DNA from: Paenibacillus sp. Soil766
GTDB taxonomy: Bacteria; Bacillota; Bacilli; Paenibacillales; NBRC-103111
Assembly: GCF_001428105.1 (NCBI RefSeq)
Contig: NZ_LMSJ01000030.1
Span: 1-64,000 of the forward strand
Length of the DNA: 64,000 bases
Reading direction: 5' to 3'
A program made the translations under genes and the position numbers. The notes under the pieces are model-generated. The model worked only from the letters and a program-made list of their open reading frames with translations, did not search any database and was not told the origin of the DNA. This document shows, piece by piece, positions 30,084 through 38,103 of this stretch (its first letter is position 1; every line of letters begins with the position of its first letter).

Positions 30084-30133
30084 GACATCTAAACACGGTC
30101 GCTCACCTTCGAATTACCTCGATAAAGGTTTTC

Positions 30134-30457
30134 TCATTGCGGCCTCGAGGCGCTTAGTGGCGTCTCTCCCGTTTTACTGTAATGAAAGTCCCGGCGAATG
30201 ATCTGATTCAAATATTCGTCGTTATGCAGTCGTGCGATTTCCTTCGTCGTGAGGGCATTTATCTTCTGCGCTTCGGCGAGTTGTTGCTCCATATTCGCTA
30301 CGACGGCTTTCTTCTCGTGCAGCTTGGCGAACTGCCCCCAGATGTTAACAGCAGCCCAGCTCAGAAAACATAAGACGATGATCAAAAGGATACGCAGTCT
30401 TCGCTTCGAGCCTTCCCGACTGATGCGCTTGGTTGAAACGGTTGCTTGAGCATGCAT
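30134..30457 (-). CDS. divIC: Cell-division protein DivIC
   Basis: Bitopic divisome protein working with FtsL and DivIB. 107 residues: basic cytoplasmic N-terminus, one membrane helix about 22-41 (RILLIIVLCFLSWAAVNIWG), then a leucine-zipper-like coiled coil (KLHEKKAVVANMEQQLAEA) and the conserved LNQIIRRDFHYSKTGE end. Ribosome site AGGAGG. Order yabP-yabQ-divIC-yabR is conserved with B. subtilis. Confidence 0.92.
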   Translation of the reverse strand: MHAQATVSTKRISREGSKRRLRILLIIVLCFLSWAAVNIWGQFAKLHEKKAVVANMEQQLAEAQKINALTTKEIARLHNDEYLNQIIRRDFHYSKTGETPLSASRPQ

Positions 30458-30472
30458 GAATAGGAAATCCTC

Positions 30473-31048
30473 CTACTTCGAGAATATCCTGTGATAAAGC
30501 GCAATGATACGTCCCTTTAGTTTCTTCAACCAATCAGGGATCACCAAGTACTTATGCACAGGCTTAGTCATCCAGAGGAATAATCTCCACAAAGGATAGA
30601 GCAATTGTAGCACAATTCTGTAAAGGAATATAGCTACGGCTAGCAAAAAGCCTAAAATTATCACCGTTAGACGATATAACCCAATAATCGGTTTAATGAT
30701 TAAAATTTCGACAGTCCTCGTAAGGAAGCGGTAAATCGCCACAATAATTCGTATGAGAATGAGTATTAGACGAATGACAAGCGGACTAAGAAGACCGAAA
30801 TAGAAGCAAAGTCCGATCCCCATTCCAAGAAAAATAAAAATGCGAACTTGTCCTTCATTACTGTAAATGAGCATCTTGAACACTAGGATTATCGCCACAA
30901 TCCAATAGATACTATCTACAATTGGGATGGTCCATCGTGGCAATCGCAGCTTGCCCGAGAGTACATGAAAAATATCGAACAGAGCCCCTATGCAAATTCC
31001 ACTCAGGAACATCATGAAAATCGTCTGAAATTGAACGTGAAGCGTCAC
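30473..31048 (-). CDS. yabQ: Spore cortex biosynthesis protein YabQ
   Basis: 191 residues, highly hydrophobic: about five membrane segments (residues 5-25, 40-60, 67-95, 100-125, 120-150), ending in a basic tail. In B. subtilis YabQ lies in the membranes around the forespore and is needed for cortex formation. The start overlaps the yabP stop by four bases, so the two are coupled. Recognised by topology and position more than by motifs. Confidence 0.85.
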   Translation of the reverse strand: MTLHVQFQTIFMMFLSGICIGALFDIFHVLSGKLRLPRWTIPIVDSIYWIVAIILVFKMLIYSNEGQVRIFIFLGMGIGLCFYFGLLSPLVIRLILILIRIIVAIYRFLTRTVEILIIKPIIGLYRLTVIILGFLLAVAIFLYRIVLQLLYPLWRLFLWMTKPVHKYLVIPDWLKKLKGRIIALYHRIFSK

Positions 31049-31332
31049 TTAAATAACTTACCAAGAAACCCTTTGGATTTCTCCTGGGTGTTCCCGTCCA
31101 CATAGGCTAATTCATGAATAATACCTTCAATGGCGACTAATCCTTGCTCCAAGCTCAGGTTTTTGATGTGCAAATTTTGCCCCTTAATCATCAAGTAGCC
31201 CATTTCCGTTTCTAGGAGGAATTCTTCGCTATCAAAGCTTTCTACGTTCAAAACTCCCGATATTTCCAAGAGCTTGCGATTCAGCATCTTAATTTCTTGC
31301 CTTTTGTTACTGTTTTTTACAGGTTCAATCAT
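31045..31332 (-). CDS. yabP: Sporulation protein YabP
   Basis: 95 residues, YabP/YqfC family: LNRKLLEISGVLNVESFDSEEFLLETEMGYL... then MIKGQNLHIKNLSLEQGLVAIEG, a beta-rich fold. Strong ribosome site GAAGGAGGGG. Expressed under sigma-E in B. subtilis; the upstream 60 bp contain CATATCGT as a weak sigma-E-like -10 without a convincing -35. In B. subtilis yabP directly follows yabO(rqcP); here 6.1 kb of other genes separate them. Confidence 0.88.
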   Translation of the reverse strand: MIEPVKNSNKRQEIKMLNRKLLEISGVLNVESFDSEEFLLETEMGYLMIKGQNLHIKNLSLEQGLVAIEGIIHELAYVDGNTQEKSKGFLGKLFK

Positions 31333-31400
31333 GGCCTGTACCCCTCCTTCACCTATTCTTACGATATGGGGGGATGTCCTTTTTTAGAACTGCGAAAGCA

Positions 31401-31435
31401 AAACAGCCCAAGCTTCTATAGAGCTGGGACTGTTT
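31401..31435 (-). terminator. Terminator after the dioxygenase gene
   Basis: Fourteen-base imperfect arms AAACAGTCCCAGCT / AGCTTGGGCTGTTT followed by TTGCTTT on the minus strand; the plus strand also ends in TTTTT, so it may act in both directions. Confidence 0.65.
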
Positions 31436-31519
31436 TTACACGACTATGTTAAGTTGTAAAGCGACGTGTACCACTTATTCAATAATCTGGATGCCTCTTA
31501 AGCCTCGGCTCTCCTTCCT

Positions 31520-32191
31520 TCAGCTTACTTTGAACGCTGCCTTGGCCCAACTATATTCGGGGTCTTCCTGAGTCCCGTCTTTATAAGTTGAAATCAATGC
31601 CCATCTGTCTTGCCCGGACGTATTCGGGTAGGAGGCATGGTATAGTAGATCGTGAAAAATAATGGCATCCCCCCGCGAAGCGACTAAATCGACCACGTTC
31701 TGACCTTCGAGATCGCTGTCATCCAAGCGATTTTTAAAGCCAAGTCCGTCCGATGCATCGCCTCCATGAGTAGCGGATCCTAGCAAATGAGAACCGGGGA
31801 CGACCCTCAGACATCCATTTTCGGGGGTGGCATCATCCAAAGCGATCCACACCGACACCTTATGGCTTCCATTCCAATAGGGATAATCCTGGTGCCAAGG
31901 TGAACCGAAATCAGTGGACGAGTTTTTGAAAACGAGCTTGTCACTCAAGAAGATGACATCGTCTCCAATAATGTCCCTCAATGCCGCCACCAATACTGGA
32001 TGTGCAGCAGCTTTCTTGAATAAGGAGCTGGCCACCGCCATTCCCAAATAAACGCCTTCCTTGCCAACTCCGTTTTGTTCCAATATTGTACGAGCCGCTT
32101 CCTTGTACATGAGCACTTCTTCCCCCGAAAACAATTGAGGGAGCACGGTATACCCGATTGTTGCATATTCCTCTTTAGCTTGAACTGTCAT
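31520..32191 (-). CDS. Phytanoyl-CoA-dioxygenase (PhyH) family protein
   Basis: Fe(II)/2-oxoglutarate-dependent oxygenase fold, 223 residues from MTVQAKEEYATIGY, with GAGGAGG upstream. The facial triad is visible: H100 and D102 in PWHQDYPYW, H185 in DLLYHASYPN, and the 2-oxoglutarate arginine R196 in QDRWALIST. VSVWIALDDATPENGCLRVVPGSH is typical of the family. Substrate unknown. It is divergent from the AraC gene and shares its promoter region, so it is probably part of the same sugar-responsive cassette. Confidence 0.85.
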   Translation of the reverse strand: MTVQAKEEYATIGYTVLPQLFSGEEVLMYKEAARTILEQNGVGKEGVYLGMAVASSLFKKAAAHPVLVAALRDIIGDDVIFLSDKLVFKNSSTDFGSPWHQDYPYWNGSHKVSVWIALDDATPENGCLRVVPGSHLLGSATHGGDASDGLGFKNRLDDSDLEGQNVVDLVASRGDAIIFHDLLYHASYPNTSGQDRWALISTYKDGTQEDPEYSWAKAAFKVS

Positions 32192-32218
32192 TGCGCAAGT
32201 CCTCCTCTTTTTATATCT

Positions 32219-32246
32219 GAATAGGGTCAAGTGAATAGGGTCAAGT
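32219..32246. repeat. 14-bp perfect tandem repeat in the phyH-araC intergenic region
   Basis: GAATAGGGTCAAGT occurs twice head to tail, 28 bp before the dioxygenase start. On the minus strand each copy holds TTGACC, so it could affect a promoter as well as bind a regulator. Confidence 0.8.
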
Positions 32247-32315
32247 TGTGTCTTGACGACCGCATAAACAGCTTACCTTGATTCTGAAAAATTAAATATG
32301 CACCAAAAACGCTAC

Positions 32316-32375
32316 TTTGTGTACGGACTTGGCATTTACTAGTTTTTAATATTTAACATCAAATCCGTGCACAAA
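32316..32375. promoter_or_regulatory. Inverted 16-bp half-sites, candidate AraC-type operator
   Basis: TTTGTGTACGGACTTG at 32,316-32,331 and its inverse at 32,360-32,375 differ at only two positions. The arms are 44 bp apart centre to centre, about four helical turns, with an AT-rich middle. A plus-strand TTGGCA (329-334) and TTTAAC, 17 bp apart, lie between and over the arms and may be the araC promoter. Confidence 0.55.
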
Positions 32376-32583
32376 TTCGCTGTTCCCATGCATTGAGAGG
32401 AAGACACGAAATGTCGCATACTAGTACCAGTTAGATCAACTAAGGATGCCCAAGTGTACGCCGCATACGATCTACAAAATGTTCACAATCGTACACAGGG
32501 TCAATGGGTTTCGGCATCTGATTATGGATAATCGCATCAGGGCGTTTATACTATTTGAATATTCCAGAAAAGGAGTGTCTGCC

Positions 32584-33510
32584 TTGTCATTTGATCTGAT
32601 TCATTCCACAGTCGAATTTGAGCGGATCCGGTTATTGAGATCCGGTGATTTTATTGTGAAGCCAGGCTGGGTATACGGTCCGGTCTGCTTTCAGAACTAC
32701 CAGATTGTTTATTTCCCTACCGGAACGGAAACACGCTATATATGCTCAAATAAGTCGATCGTTCTGAATAAGCCTTGTGTCATCATTACGCCGCCAGGAT
32801 TAACGCATTCCTATGAATTCGACAAAGCGCAGCCGGTCCGGCATTTATTCATTACGTTCCATTGGGAAAGGGGGCCGGAAGAATCAGACTCCGATAAATT
32901 ATCGTCATCGGGCGACTCCGTCTGCTTACAATCGGTAGAGGAGACTTTTGTACCGCTGCTAATCAAACAAATTTTGCATTTGTCCAACAAAAAGGTTTAT
33001 CTGTGGGAAGAACGCTGCAAGCTGCTGCTTGCTTCAGCACTGGCGGAGTTGGAGGGCTTAAAAGGGATGCCTTCGTCAAAATCCACGCCGATCTCGGATA
33101 CGAAGCATTCGTTGCCCGTTCTGAAAGCATTGGATTATATCGATTCTCATTTGAAGGAGCCGATCACGATCGCCCACTTGGCCCAGGAGGTCGGTTGGAG
33201 CCATGAGTATTTCACCCGAAAATTTGTCCAGTATATGGGGATGTCGCCCCAGAAGGCGATTATGACACGTAGAATCGAAAGAGCCTGCCAGCTTTTGCTC
33301 CAGGAGAAATGGACCATTTCCGAGATCGCCTATACCGTCGGCTTTCAGAACGTGCATTACTTTTATCGGACGTTCATGAACATGAAAGGAATGACTGCCT
33401 CCCAATACAGGCACAAGTACTCGGCACCACATCTCAGGCACTTGTCGCCCGTCAATGGCTCTGAAGCCTCGTATCCGCTGAACCATTATTACTATTATTC
33501 TCCCCTGTAA
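32584..33510 (+). CDS. AraC-family transcriptional regulator
   Basis: About 308 residues from a TTG (LSFDLIHSTVEF) with AAAGGAG upstream; the open frame reaches 46 codons further but without a ribosome site. The N-terminal part (about 1-170) looks like a cupin sensor domain (FPTGTETRYICSN, ITPPGLTHSYEF). Two helix-turn-helix motifs occupy the last ~100 residues: ITIAHLAQEVGWSHEYFTRKF and WTISEIAYTVGFQNVHYFYRTF. Lies directly upstream of an oligosaccharide importer, so it probably controls that operon and the divergent dioxygenase. Confidence 0.92.
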   Translation: MSFDLIHSTVEFERIRLLRSGDFIVKPGWVYGPVCFQNYQIVYFPTGTETRYICSNKSIVLNKPCVIITPPGLTHSYEFDKAQPVRHLFITFHWERGPEESDSDKLSSSGDSVCLQSVEETFVPLLIKQILHLSNKKVYLWEERCKLLLASALAELEGLKGMPSSKSTPISDTKHSLPVLKALDYIDSHLKEPITIAHLAQEVGWSHEYFTRKFVQYMGMSPQKAIMTRRIERACQLLLQEKWTISEIAYTVGFQNVHYFYRTFMNMKGMTASQYRHKYSAPHLRHLSPVNGSEASYPLNHYYYYSPL

Positions 33511-33588
33511 ATTCACCGAATTTACACTTACCCCGTGGAGCCGCACGGTGTCTTGAACAAATTGATCCGGAAGGGAAGTAGAAATTGT

Positions 33589-34557
33589 ATGGCTGCTATC
33601 ACAGCGACGGATAAGGATAAACCGGAACTTCCTTCCGTGAGGAAGCCGGTTCGGCCTGGAAGATGGAGGCCGTTTCGCAAAAATTGGGATCTTTATTTGT
33701 TAGCCATCCCAGTGCTCATCTATTTCATCATTTTCGAGTATTTCCCTATGTACGGTCTACAAATCGCTTTTAAAAACTTTGTTGCCTCGAAAGGAATTTG
33801 GGGCAGCCCTTGGGTGGGCCTTGTCCATTTTGAACGTTTTTTTGACAGCTACTATTTTTGGAGATTAATCGAGAATACGCTTGGCATCGGCATATATGAG
33901 CTTGTTGTCGGGTTTCCGCTACCGATTTTGTTGGCATTAATGATCAACGAAGTAAAAAATGGAATATACAGACGATTTGTGCAAACGGTTACATACGCAC
34001 CGCACTTCTTATCTACGGTAGTTCTTGTTGGGCTGATATTCATCTTTTTATCCCCGCAAACGGGTATTGTCAACCAGCTCATTAAGCTGTTCGGCGGAGA
34101 TCCTGTCTCTTTCATGATGAGCGCGGGGTGGTTTAAAACGATTTATGTGCTTTCAGGTGCATGGCAGCACATGGGGTGGAGTTCGATTATTTATCTGGCC
34201 GCCTTGGCCGGTGTGGATCAGCAATTGCATGAAGCGGCGAGAGTTGACGGAGCCAGTCGGATACGGCGAATATGGCACATTAATCTCCCTGGCATTATGC
34301 CGACGATCGTCACTCTGCTCATCCTGAACGTCGGTCGCATCTTGAGCGTCGGGTTCGAGAAAGTATTTCTCATGCAAAATCAATTGAATATGGAAACATC
34401 GGACATCATTGCCACACATGTATATCGAATGGGTATTGCGGGTGCACAGTACAGCTATTCGACGGCTGTCGGCTTGTTCAATGCGGTGATCACTTTCATC
34501 ATGTTGATCGTAGTGAACTATTTGGCCCGCAAAGTAAATGAAACAAGTTTATGGTAA
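33589..34557 (+). CDS. ABC importer permease, LplB/YtePQ type
   Basis: Inner-membrane subunit of a carbohydrate importer. About 322 residues from MAAITATDKDKPEL with GGAAGGGAAG upstream. Six predicted membrane helices; RKNWDLYLLAIPVLIYFIIFEYFPMYGLQIAFKNF at the start is typical of LplB-like permeases. The EAA loop reads EAARVDGASRIRRIWHINLPGI, the contact for the ATPase. The protein overlaps the ribosome site of the next permease. No ATPase gene is present, as is common for importers that share one (MsmX-type). Confidence 0.93.
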   Translation: MAAITATDKDKPELPSVRKPVRPGRWRPFRKNWDLYLLAIPVLIYFIIFEYFPMYGLQIAFKNFVASKGIWGSPWVGLVHFERFFDSYYFWRLIENTLGIGIYELVVGFPLPILLALMINEVKNGIYRRFVQTVTYAPHFLSTVVLVGLIFIFLSPQTGIVNQLIKLFGGDPVSFMMSAGWFKTIYVLSGAWQHMGWSSIIYLAALAGVDQQLHEAARVDGASRIRRIWHINLPGIMPTIVTLLILNVGRILSVGFEKVFLMQNQLNMETSDIIATHVYRMGIAGAQYSYSTAVGLFNAVITFIMLIVVNYLARKVNETSLW

Positions 34558-34571
34558 AGGGGGGATCGCAA

Positions 34572-35453
34572 TTGGGGCAAACGAGAGGCGATCGAGTTTT
34601 TGAAGTCCTTATTTATATGGGGTTGGCGCTTACGACATTGATCGTTATCTACCCGCTCATCTTTGTGATTAGTGCTTCCTTAAGCGACCCATCACAAATT
34701 ATGAAGGGCAATGTGTGGCTATGGCCTGTCGATTTTAATTTCGGATCGTACGTGAAGGTATTCCAGAATAAGAACATCTTGAATGGATATGCCAATACGA
34801 TGGTATACACCCTTTTAGGGACCGCAATTAACCTGCTGCTTACAACGATGATCGCATACCCGTTATCTCGCAGGGATTTTGCCGGACGCAATCTGATTAC
34901 CGGATTTATGGTGTTTACTATGTTTTTCAGCGGCGGGATTATCCCAACCTACTTGTTGATCCGCGACCTTGGCATGCTCAATTCGATTTGGGCACTAGTT
35001 ATTCCTGGTGCGGTATCCGTATGGAATGTTGTCATTATGCGGACGTTTTTCCAAAGCAGCATTCCCCATGAAATCCAGGAATCAGCCTCGATTGATGGCT
35101 GCTCTAATATCCAGATTTTACTTCGGATCGTACTGCCGTTGTCCATGCCGATTATGGCGGTCATGACGTTATTCTATAGCGTCCATCATTGGAATGCCTT
35201 TTTCAATGCGCTCATTTATCTAAACGACCGGGACAAATTCCCTCTGCAGCTATTTTTGCGGGAAATTTTAATTCAGAACGAGATGAACGACATGATCCAG
35301 GTTCAGGACGAGTCGCTCGTGAAGCATATGATGCAGGTAGAAGGGTTGAAATACGCGGTTGTTGTTGTTGCCAATCTCCCCGTGCTGATGTTGTACCCTT
35401 TTTTACAAAAGTATTTTGTCAAAGGCGTTATGGTAGGGGCTTTGAAGGGGTAA
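34572..35453 (+). CDS. ABC importer permease, LplC type
   Basis: Partner permease, about 293 residues. Start taken as TTG (LGQTRGDRVFEV) because AAAGGGGGG lies seven bases upstream; an ATG seven codons earlier overlaps the stop of the first permease. Six hydrophobic segments; EAA-loop ESASIDGCSNIQILLRIVLPLSMP. Ends QKYFVKGVMVGALKG, the usual C-terminus of CUT1 LplC-like permeases. Confidence 0.92.
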   Translation: MGQTRGDRVFEVLIYMGLALTTLIVIYPLIFVISASLSDPSQIMKGNVWLWPVDFNFGSYVKVFQNKNILNGYANTMVYTLLGTAINLLLTTMIAYPLSRRDFAGRNLITGFMVFTMFFSGGIIPTYLLIRDLGMLNSIWALVIPGAVSVWNVVIMRTFFQSSIPHEIQESASIDGCSNIQILLRIVLPLSMPIMAVMTLFYSVHHWNAFFNALIYLNDRDKFPLQLFLREILIQNEMNDMIQVQDESLVKHMMQVEGLKYAVVVVANLPVLMLYPFLQKYFVKGVMVGALKG

Positions 35454-35498
35454 CTCTTGAAGTGATAGATGAACAAAAACTAAGGGGGGCTTACATCC

Positions 35499-37106
35499 AT
35501 GCGCAAAAAGTGGGGAGTATCGATGAGTGTCGCGATGTGTGCAATGATACTGGTCGCGGGCTGCAGTAAGGATACAGGTACAAGTACGGATAACATGGGG
35601 AAAGAGGAGAAAACGGCCAATATGAATGCAACCGGATTCCCGATCGTGAAGGAGCCCATCAAGCTGACAATGATGGCAGGTCAGGCTCCGACAACCAATC
35701 CGAACTGGAATACTGTGAGGATTTTTAACGAATATGAGAAGACAACGAACATGGACATCGAATGGCAGATGGTTCCGACTGCGGGACTAGTGGAGAAGTT
35801 CAATCTGGTTATGGCCAGCAGGGATTACCCCGACGCATTCCATACGGCCAAATTGACAGCATCAGATCTGATCAAACACGGTTCAGAAGGATCGTTTATT
35901 AAACTCAATGATTTGATCGACAAATATGCTCCGAACTTTAAGAAGCTGCTCGACCAGAACCCCGCATTGAAAAAAGGGATTACGATGCCGGATGGCAACA
36001 TTTACTCATTCCCAACCTACTACGACCCGAACTTCACCTATTTGCTCGTGAGCTCGCCGTTATGGCTTAACAAAACATGGCTGGATAAACTGGGCATGGC
36101 TCCTCCGGATACGACCGAAAAGTTTTATCAGTATTTAAAGGCCGTGAAAACAACGGATTTGAACGGTAACGGCAAAAATGACGAGGTTCCGTACGCAGGG
36201 ATTAAAGCTGATAATTTGATCAATCACTTGAAGGGCGCATGGGGCTTGACGAACCGCGGACGTACGCATGCTTATGTCGATGTGGAGCCGCAATCTGGGA
36301 AGCTTCGCTTTGTTCCGACCGATCCGAACTATAAAGAAATGATGGAGTTCATTCATAAGCTTTATAAAGAAGGCTTGATTAGTAAGGACATTTTCACTGT
36401 ACCGGCAAATGAGTTTTATGCGAAGGGCACAGAAGGCATTTATGGATCATCCATCGTCACGAGCATGGAAACGCTGATGAAGCAAACGAATTATATCGGA
36501 GCTCCTGCACTGAAGGGGCCTCACGGAGATCAAATATTCTCCTTTATCGGTTCCTCTCTAGCATCGCCTGGTGCGTTTGTTATTACAGATAAAAACAAAT
36601 ATCCGGCGGAAACGGTGCGATGGATCGATTATTTCTACAGCGAAGAAGGGAACAAGCAGTTTTTCATGGGCTGGAAGGGCGAGACGTATGAGGAATTACA
36701 AAACGGCGATTTGCAGTATACGAAAAACGTAACGAATAGCCCTGACGGAAAAACGTTGGAGCAGGTTATCTCGCAGTATTTAACATGGCCAGGCGGGTCT
36801 TATCCGGGCATCGTGAAACAAAAGACGTTCAAAGCCGCAGTGCCTTCAATGATAGAAGCGACGGAAACGGTAAAACCGTACCTTCCGAAGGAAGTGTGGC
36901 CAGCCTTCATTTACACACTGGAAGAGAACGCAAGGATGAATCAACTCCACGCGGACATTGATGTCTATGTGAAGGAGATGCAAGCGAAGTTCATTGTCGG
37001 CGGCGTGACGGACTGGGATAAGTACGTGGAACAGTTCAAAAAAATGGGTCTTGATGAGTATTTGAAAATATACAATGCCGCCTACGAGCGTTACAAGAAA
37101 AACTGA
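35499..37106 (+). CDS. Extracellular sugar-binding lipoprotein
   Basis: Substrate receptor of the importer. 535 residues, the size of LipO/YtcQ-like family 1 binding proteins. The signal peptide ends in the lipobox VAGC with the lipidated cysteine at residue 22, followed by a Ser/Thr/Gly linker. Binding-protein features: TTNPNWNTVRIFNEYEKTTN, DLNGNGKNDEVPY (a calcium-loop-like DxNxNGxxDE seen in this family). The ligand is unknown; LipO relatives bind oligosaccharides. Ribosome site AAGGGGGG. Confidence 0.93.
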   Translation: MRKKWGVSMSVAMCAMILVAGCSKDTGTSTDNMGKEEKTANMNATGFPIVKEPIKLTMMAGQAPTTNPNWNTVRIFNEYEKTTNMDIEWQMVPTAGLVEKFNLVMASRDYPDAFHTAKLTASDLIKHGSEGSFIKLNDLIDKYAPNFKKLLDQNPALKKGITMPDGNIYSFPTYYDPNFTYLLVSSPLWLNKTWLDKLGMAPPDTTEKFYQYLKAVKTTDLNGNGKNDEVPYAGIKADNLINHLKGAWGLTNRGRTHAYVDVEPQSGKLRFVPTDPNYKEMMEFIHKLYKEGLISKDIFTVPANEFYAKGTEGIYGSSIVTSMETLMKQTNYIGAPALKGPHGDQIFSFIGSSLASPGAFVITDKNKYPAETVRWIDYFYSEEGNKQFFMGWKGETYEELQNGDLQYTKNVTNSPDGKTLEQVISQYLTWPGGSYPGIVKQKTFKAAVPSMIEATETVKPYLPKEVWPAFIYTLEENARMNQLHADIDVYVKEMQAKFIVGGVTDWDKYVEQFKKMGLDEYLKIYNAAYERYKKN

Positions 37107-37199
37107 TCAATTCGTACCTGCGAGTCTGTCCGGCGCAAGGACACGGTAGTGGTTCAAATGGATCGAACGTGGCAGTAGAGTAGCGAATTGACATTGCAG

Positions 37200-37219
37200 T
37201 AGAGGGCGAAAGCCCTCTA
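37200..37219 (+). terminator. Terminator of the sugar-importer operon
   Basis: Perfect eight-base arms TAGAGGGC / GCCCTCTA with a GAAA tetraloop, then TTTGCTTTT on the plus strand. Confidence 0.85.
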
Positions 37220-37325
37220 TTTGCTTTTCCATGAGAAAAACTTCTATCGAAGTCCTTCGAGGATGAGCGACCGCGTTATTAAGTGGAGAGACTTTGGTCT
37301 CCAACCAAAGATCCCTATATATGGT

Positions 37326-37389
37326 GGTTTTTATCGCCAATAAGAATTTGTTCTTCCGAGCCTCGGAAACTTATAAATTCTTATGTGGT
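37326..37389 (+). repeat. Structured hairpin element, copy B
   Basis: 64 nt on the plus strand between the importer operon and convergent rqcP. Outer stem ATAAGAATTT / AAATTCTTAT (perfect), inner stem TTCCGA / TCGGAA. It matches copy A at 30,022 in the unpaired segments ATCGCCA, ACTTATA and GTGGT, while both stems differ in sequence yet pair. No ORF of note lies in 37,107-37,447 apart from this and the two terminators. Confidence 0.65.
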
Positions 37390-37394
37390 CAAAA

Positions 37395-37435
37395 AAATAG
37401 CCCGAGACTCCCTCTGCAGGAATCCCAGGCTATTT
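37395..37435 (-). terminator. rqcP terminator
   Basis: Arms AAATAGCC / GGCTATTT with an extended imperfect inner stem, followed by seven T on the minus strand (counting the end of the arm). Confidence 0.75.
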
Positions 37436-37447
37436 CATCGTTATGCG

Positions 37448-37711
37448 CTATTCGGATTGGAAGGCTTCTTCCTTCAGCAGCGTGTACATCTGCGCAGCGT
37501 CTTCCTTACGGGTCGACTCTGTCAAAAGCTCAACGCGAATCGTCACTTTCTTTTGACCGAACTGAATGGATAGCTCATCTCCAACTTTCACATGCGTACT
37601 CGCTTTCGCATCCCTACCGTTAATCCACACGCGCCCTTGGTCGGACACATCCTTTGCAACCGTACGGCGTTTGATCAGACGAGATACTTTGAGAAATTTA
37701 TCGATACGCAT
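37448..37711 (-). CDS. rqcP: Ribosome quality control factor RqcP (S4 domain, YabO)
   Basis: 87 residues, Hsp15-like S4 domain: MRIDKFLKVSRLIKRRTVAKDV, GRVWINGRDAKASTHVKVGDEL. In B. subtilis RqcP works with RqcH to add alanine tails to stalled chains on 50S subunits. It follows hup with a one-base overlap (TAATG). A C-terminal acidic extension KEDAAQMYTLLKEEAFQSE is seen. Confidence 0.92.
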   Translation of the reverse strand: MRIDKFLKVSRLIKRRTVAKDVSDQGRVWINGRDAKASTHVKVGDELSIQFGQKKVTIRVELLTESTRKEDAAQMYTLLKEEAFQSE

Positions 37712-37983
37712 TATTTTACAGCGTCTTTAAGCTTGTTGCCCGCTTTGAAAGCAGGAACATTGGATTCTGCGATTTCGATTGGGTTGCCCGTTTGCGGGTT
37801 GCGACCTGTACGGCCAGAACGCTTACGAGTTTCAAATGTACCGAAACCAATCAATTGTACTTTATCTCCGGATGAAAGAGCGTCTGTCACTTCACCAAGG
37901 AATCCGTTAAGGACAACTTCTACGTCTTTCTTAGTAAGTCCGCTTTTTTCAGCGATGTTGTTGATCAAGTCTGTTTTGTTCAT
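37711..37983 (-). CDS. hup: HU-type nucleoid protein
   Basis: Histone-like DNA-bending dimer. 90 residues: MNKTDLINNIAEKSGLTKKDV, GEVTDALSSGDKVQLIGFGTFETRKRSGRTGRNPQTGNPIEI with the conserved arm and its intercalating proline (RNPQTG). Ribosome site GGGAGG. In B. subtilis hbs maps elsewhere, so hup next to rqcP is a difference that I believe is common in Paenibacillus, though this was not checked. Confidence 0.96.
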   Translation of the reverse strand: MNKTDLINNIAEKSGLTKKDVEVVLNGFLGEVTDALSSGDKVQLIGFGTFETRKRSGRTGRNPQTGNPIEIAESNVPAFKAGNKLKDAVK

Positions 37984-38103
37984 GTGTTTTCTTTACCTCC
38001 CAAAATGTTTGAAGATCCCATCTTCTATGTACCAAGTGTGGTTACATTTCATAACTATACCTTGCAACAAGTCTAGTATTCTGCTTTTTTCGTCAAAATC
38101 CTT

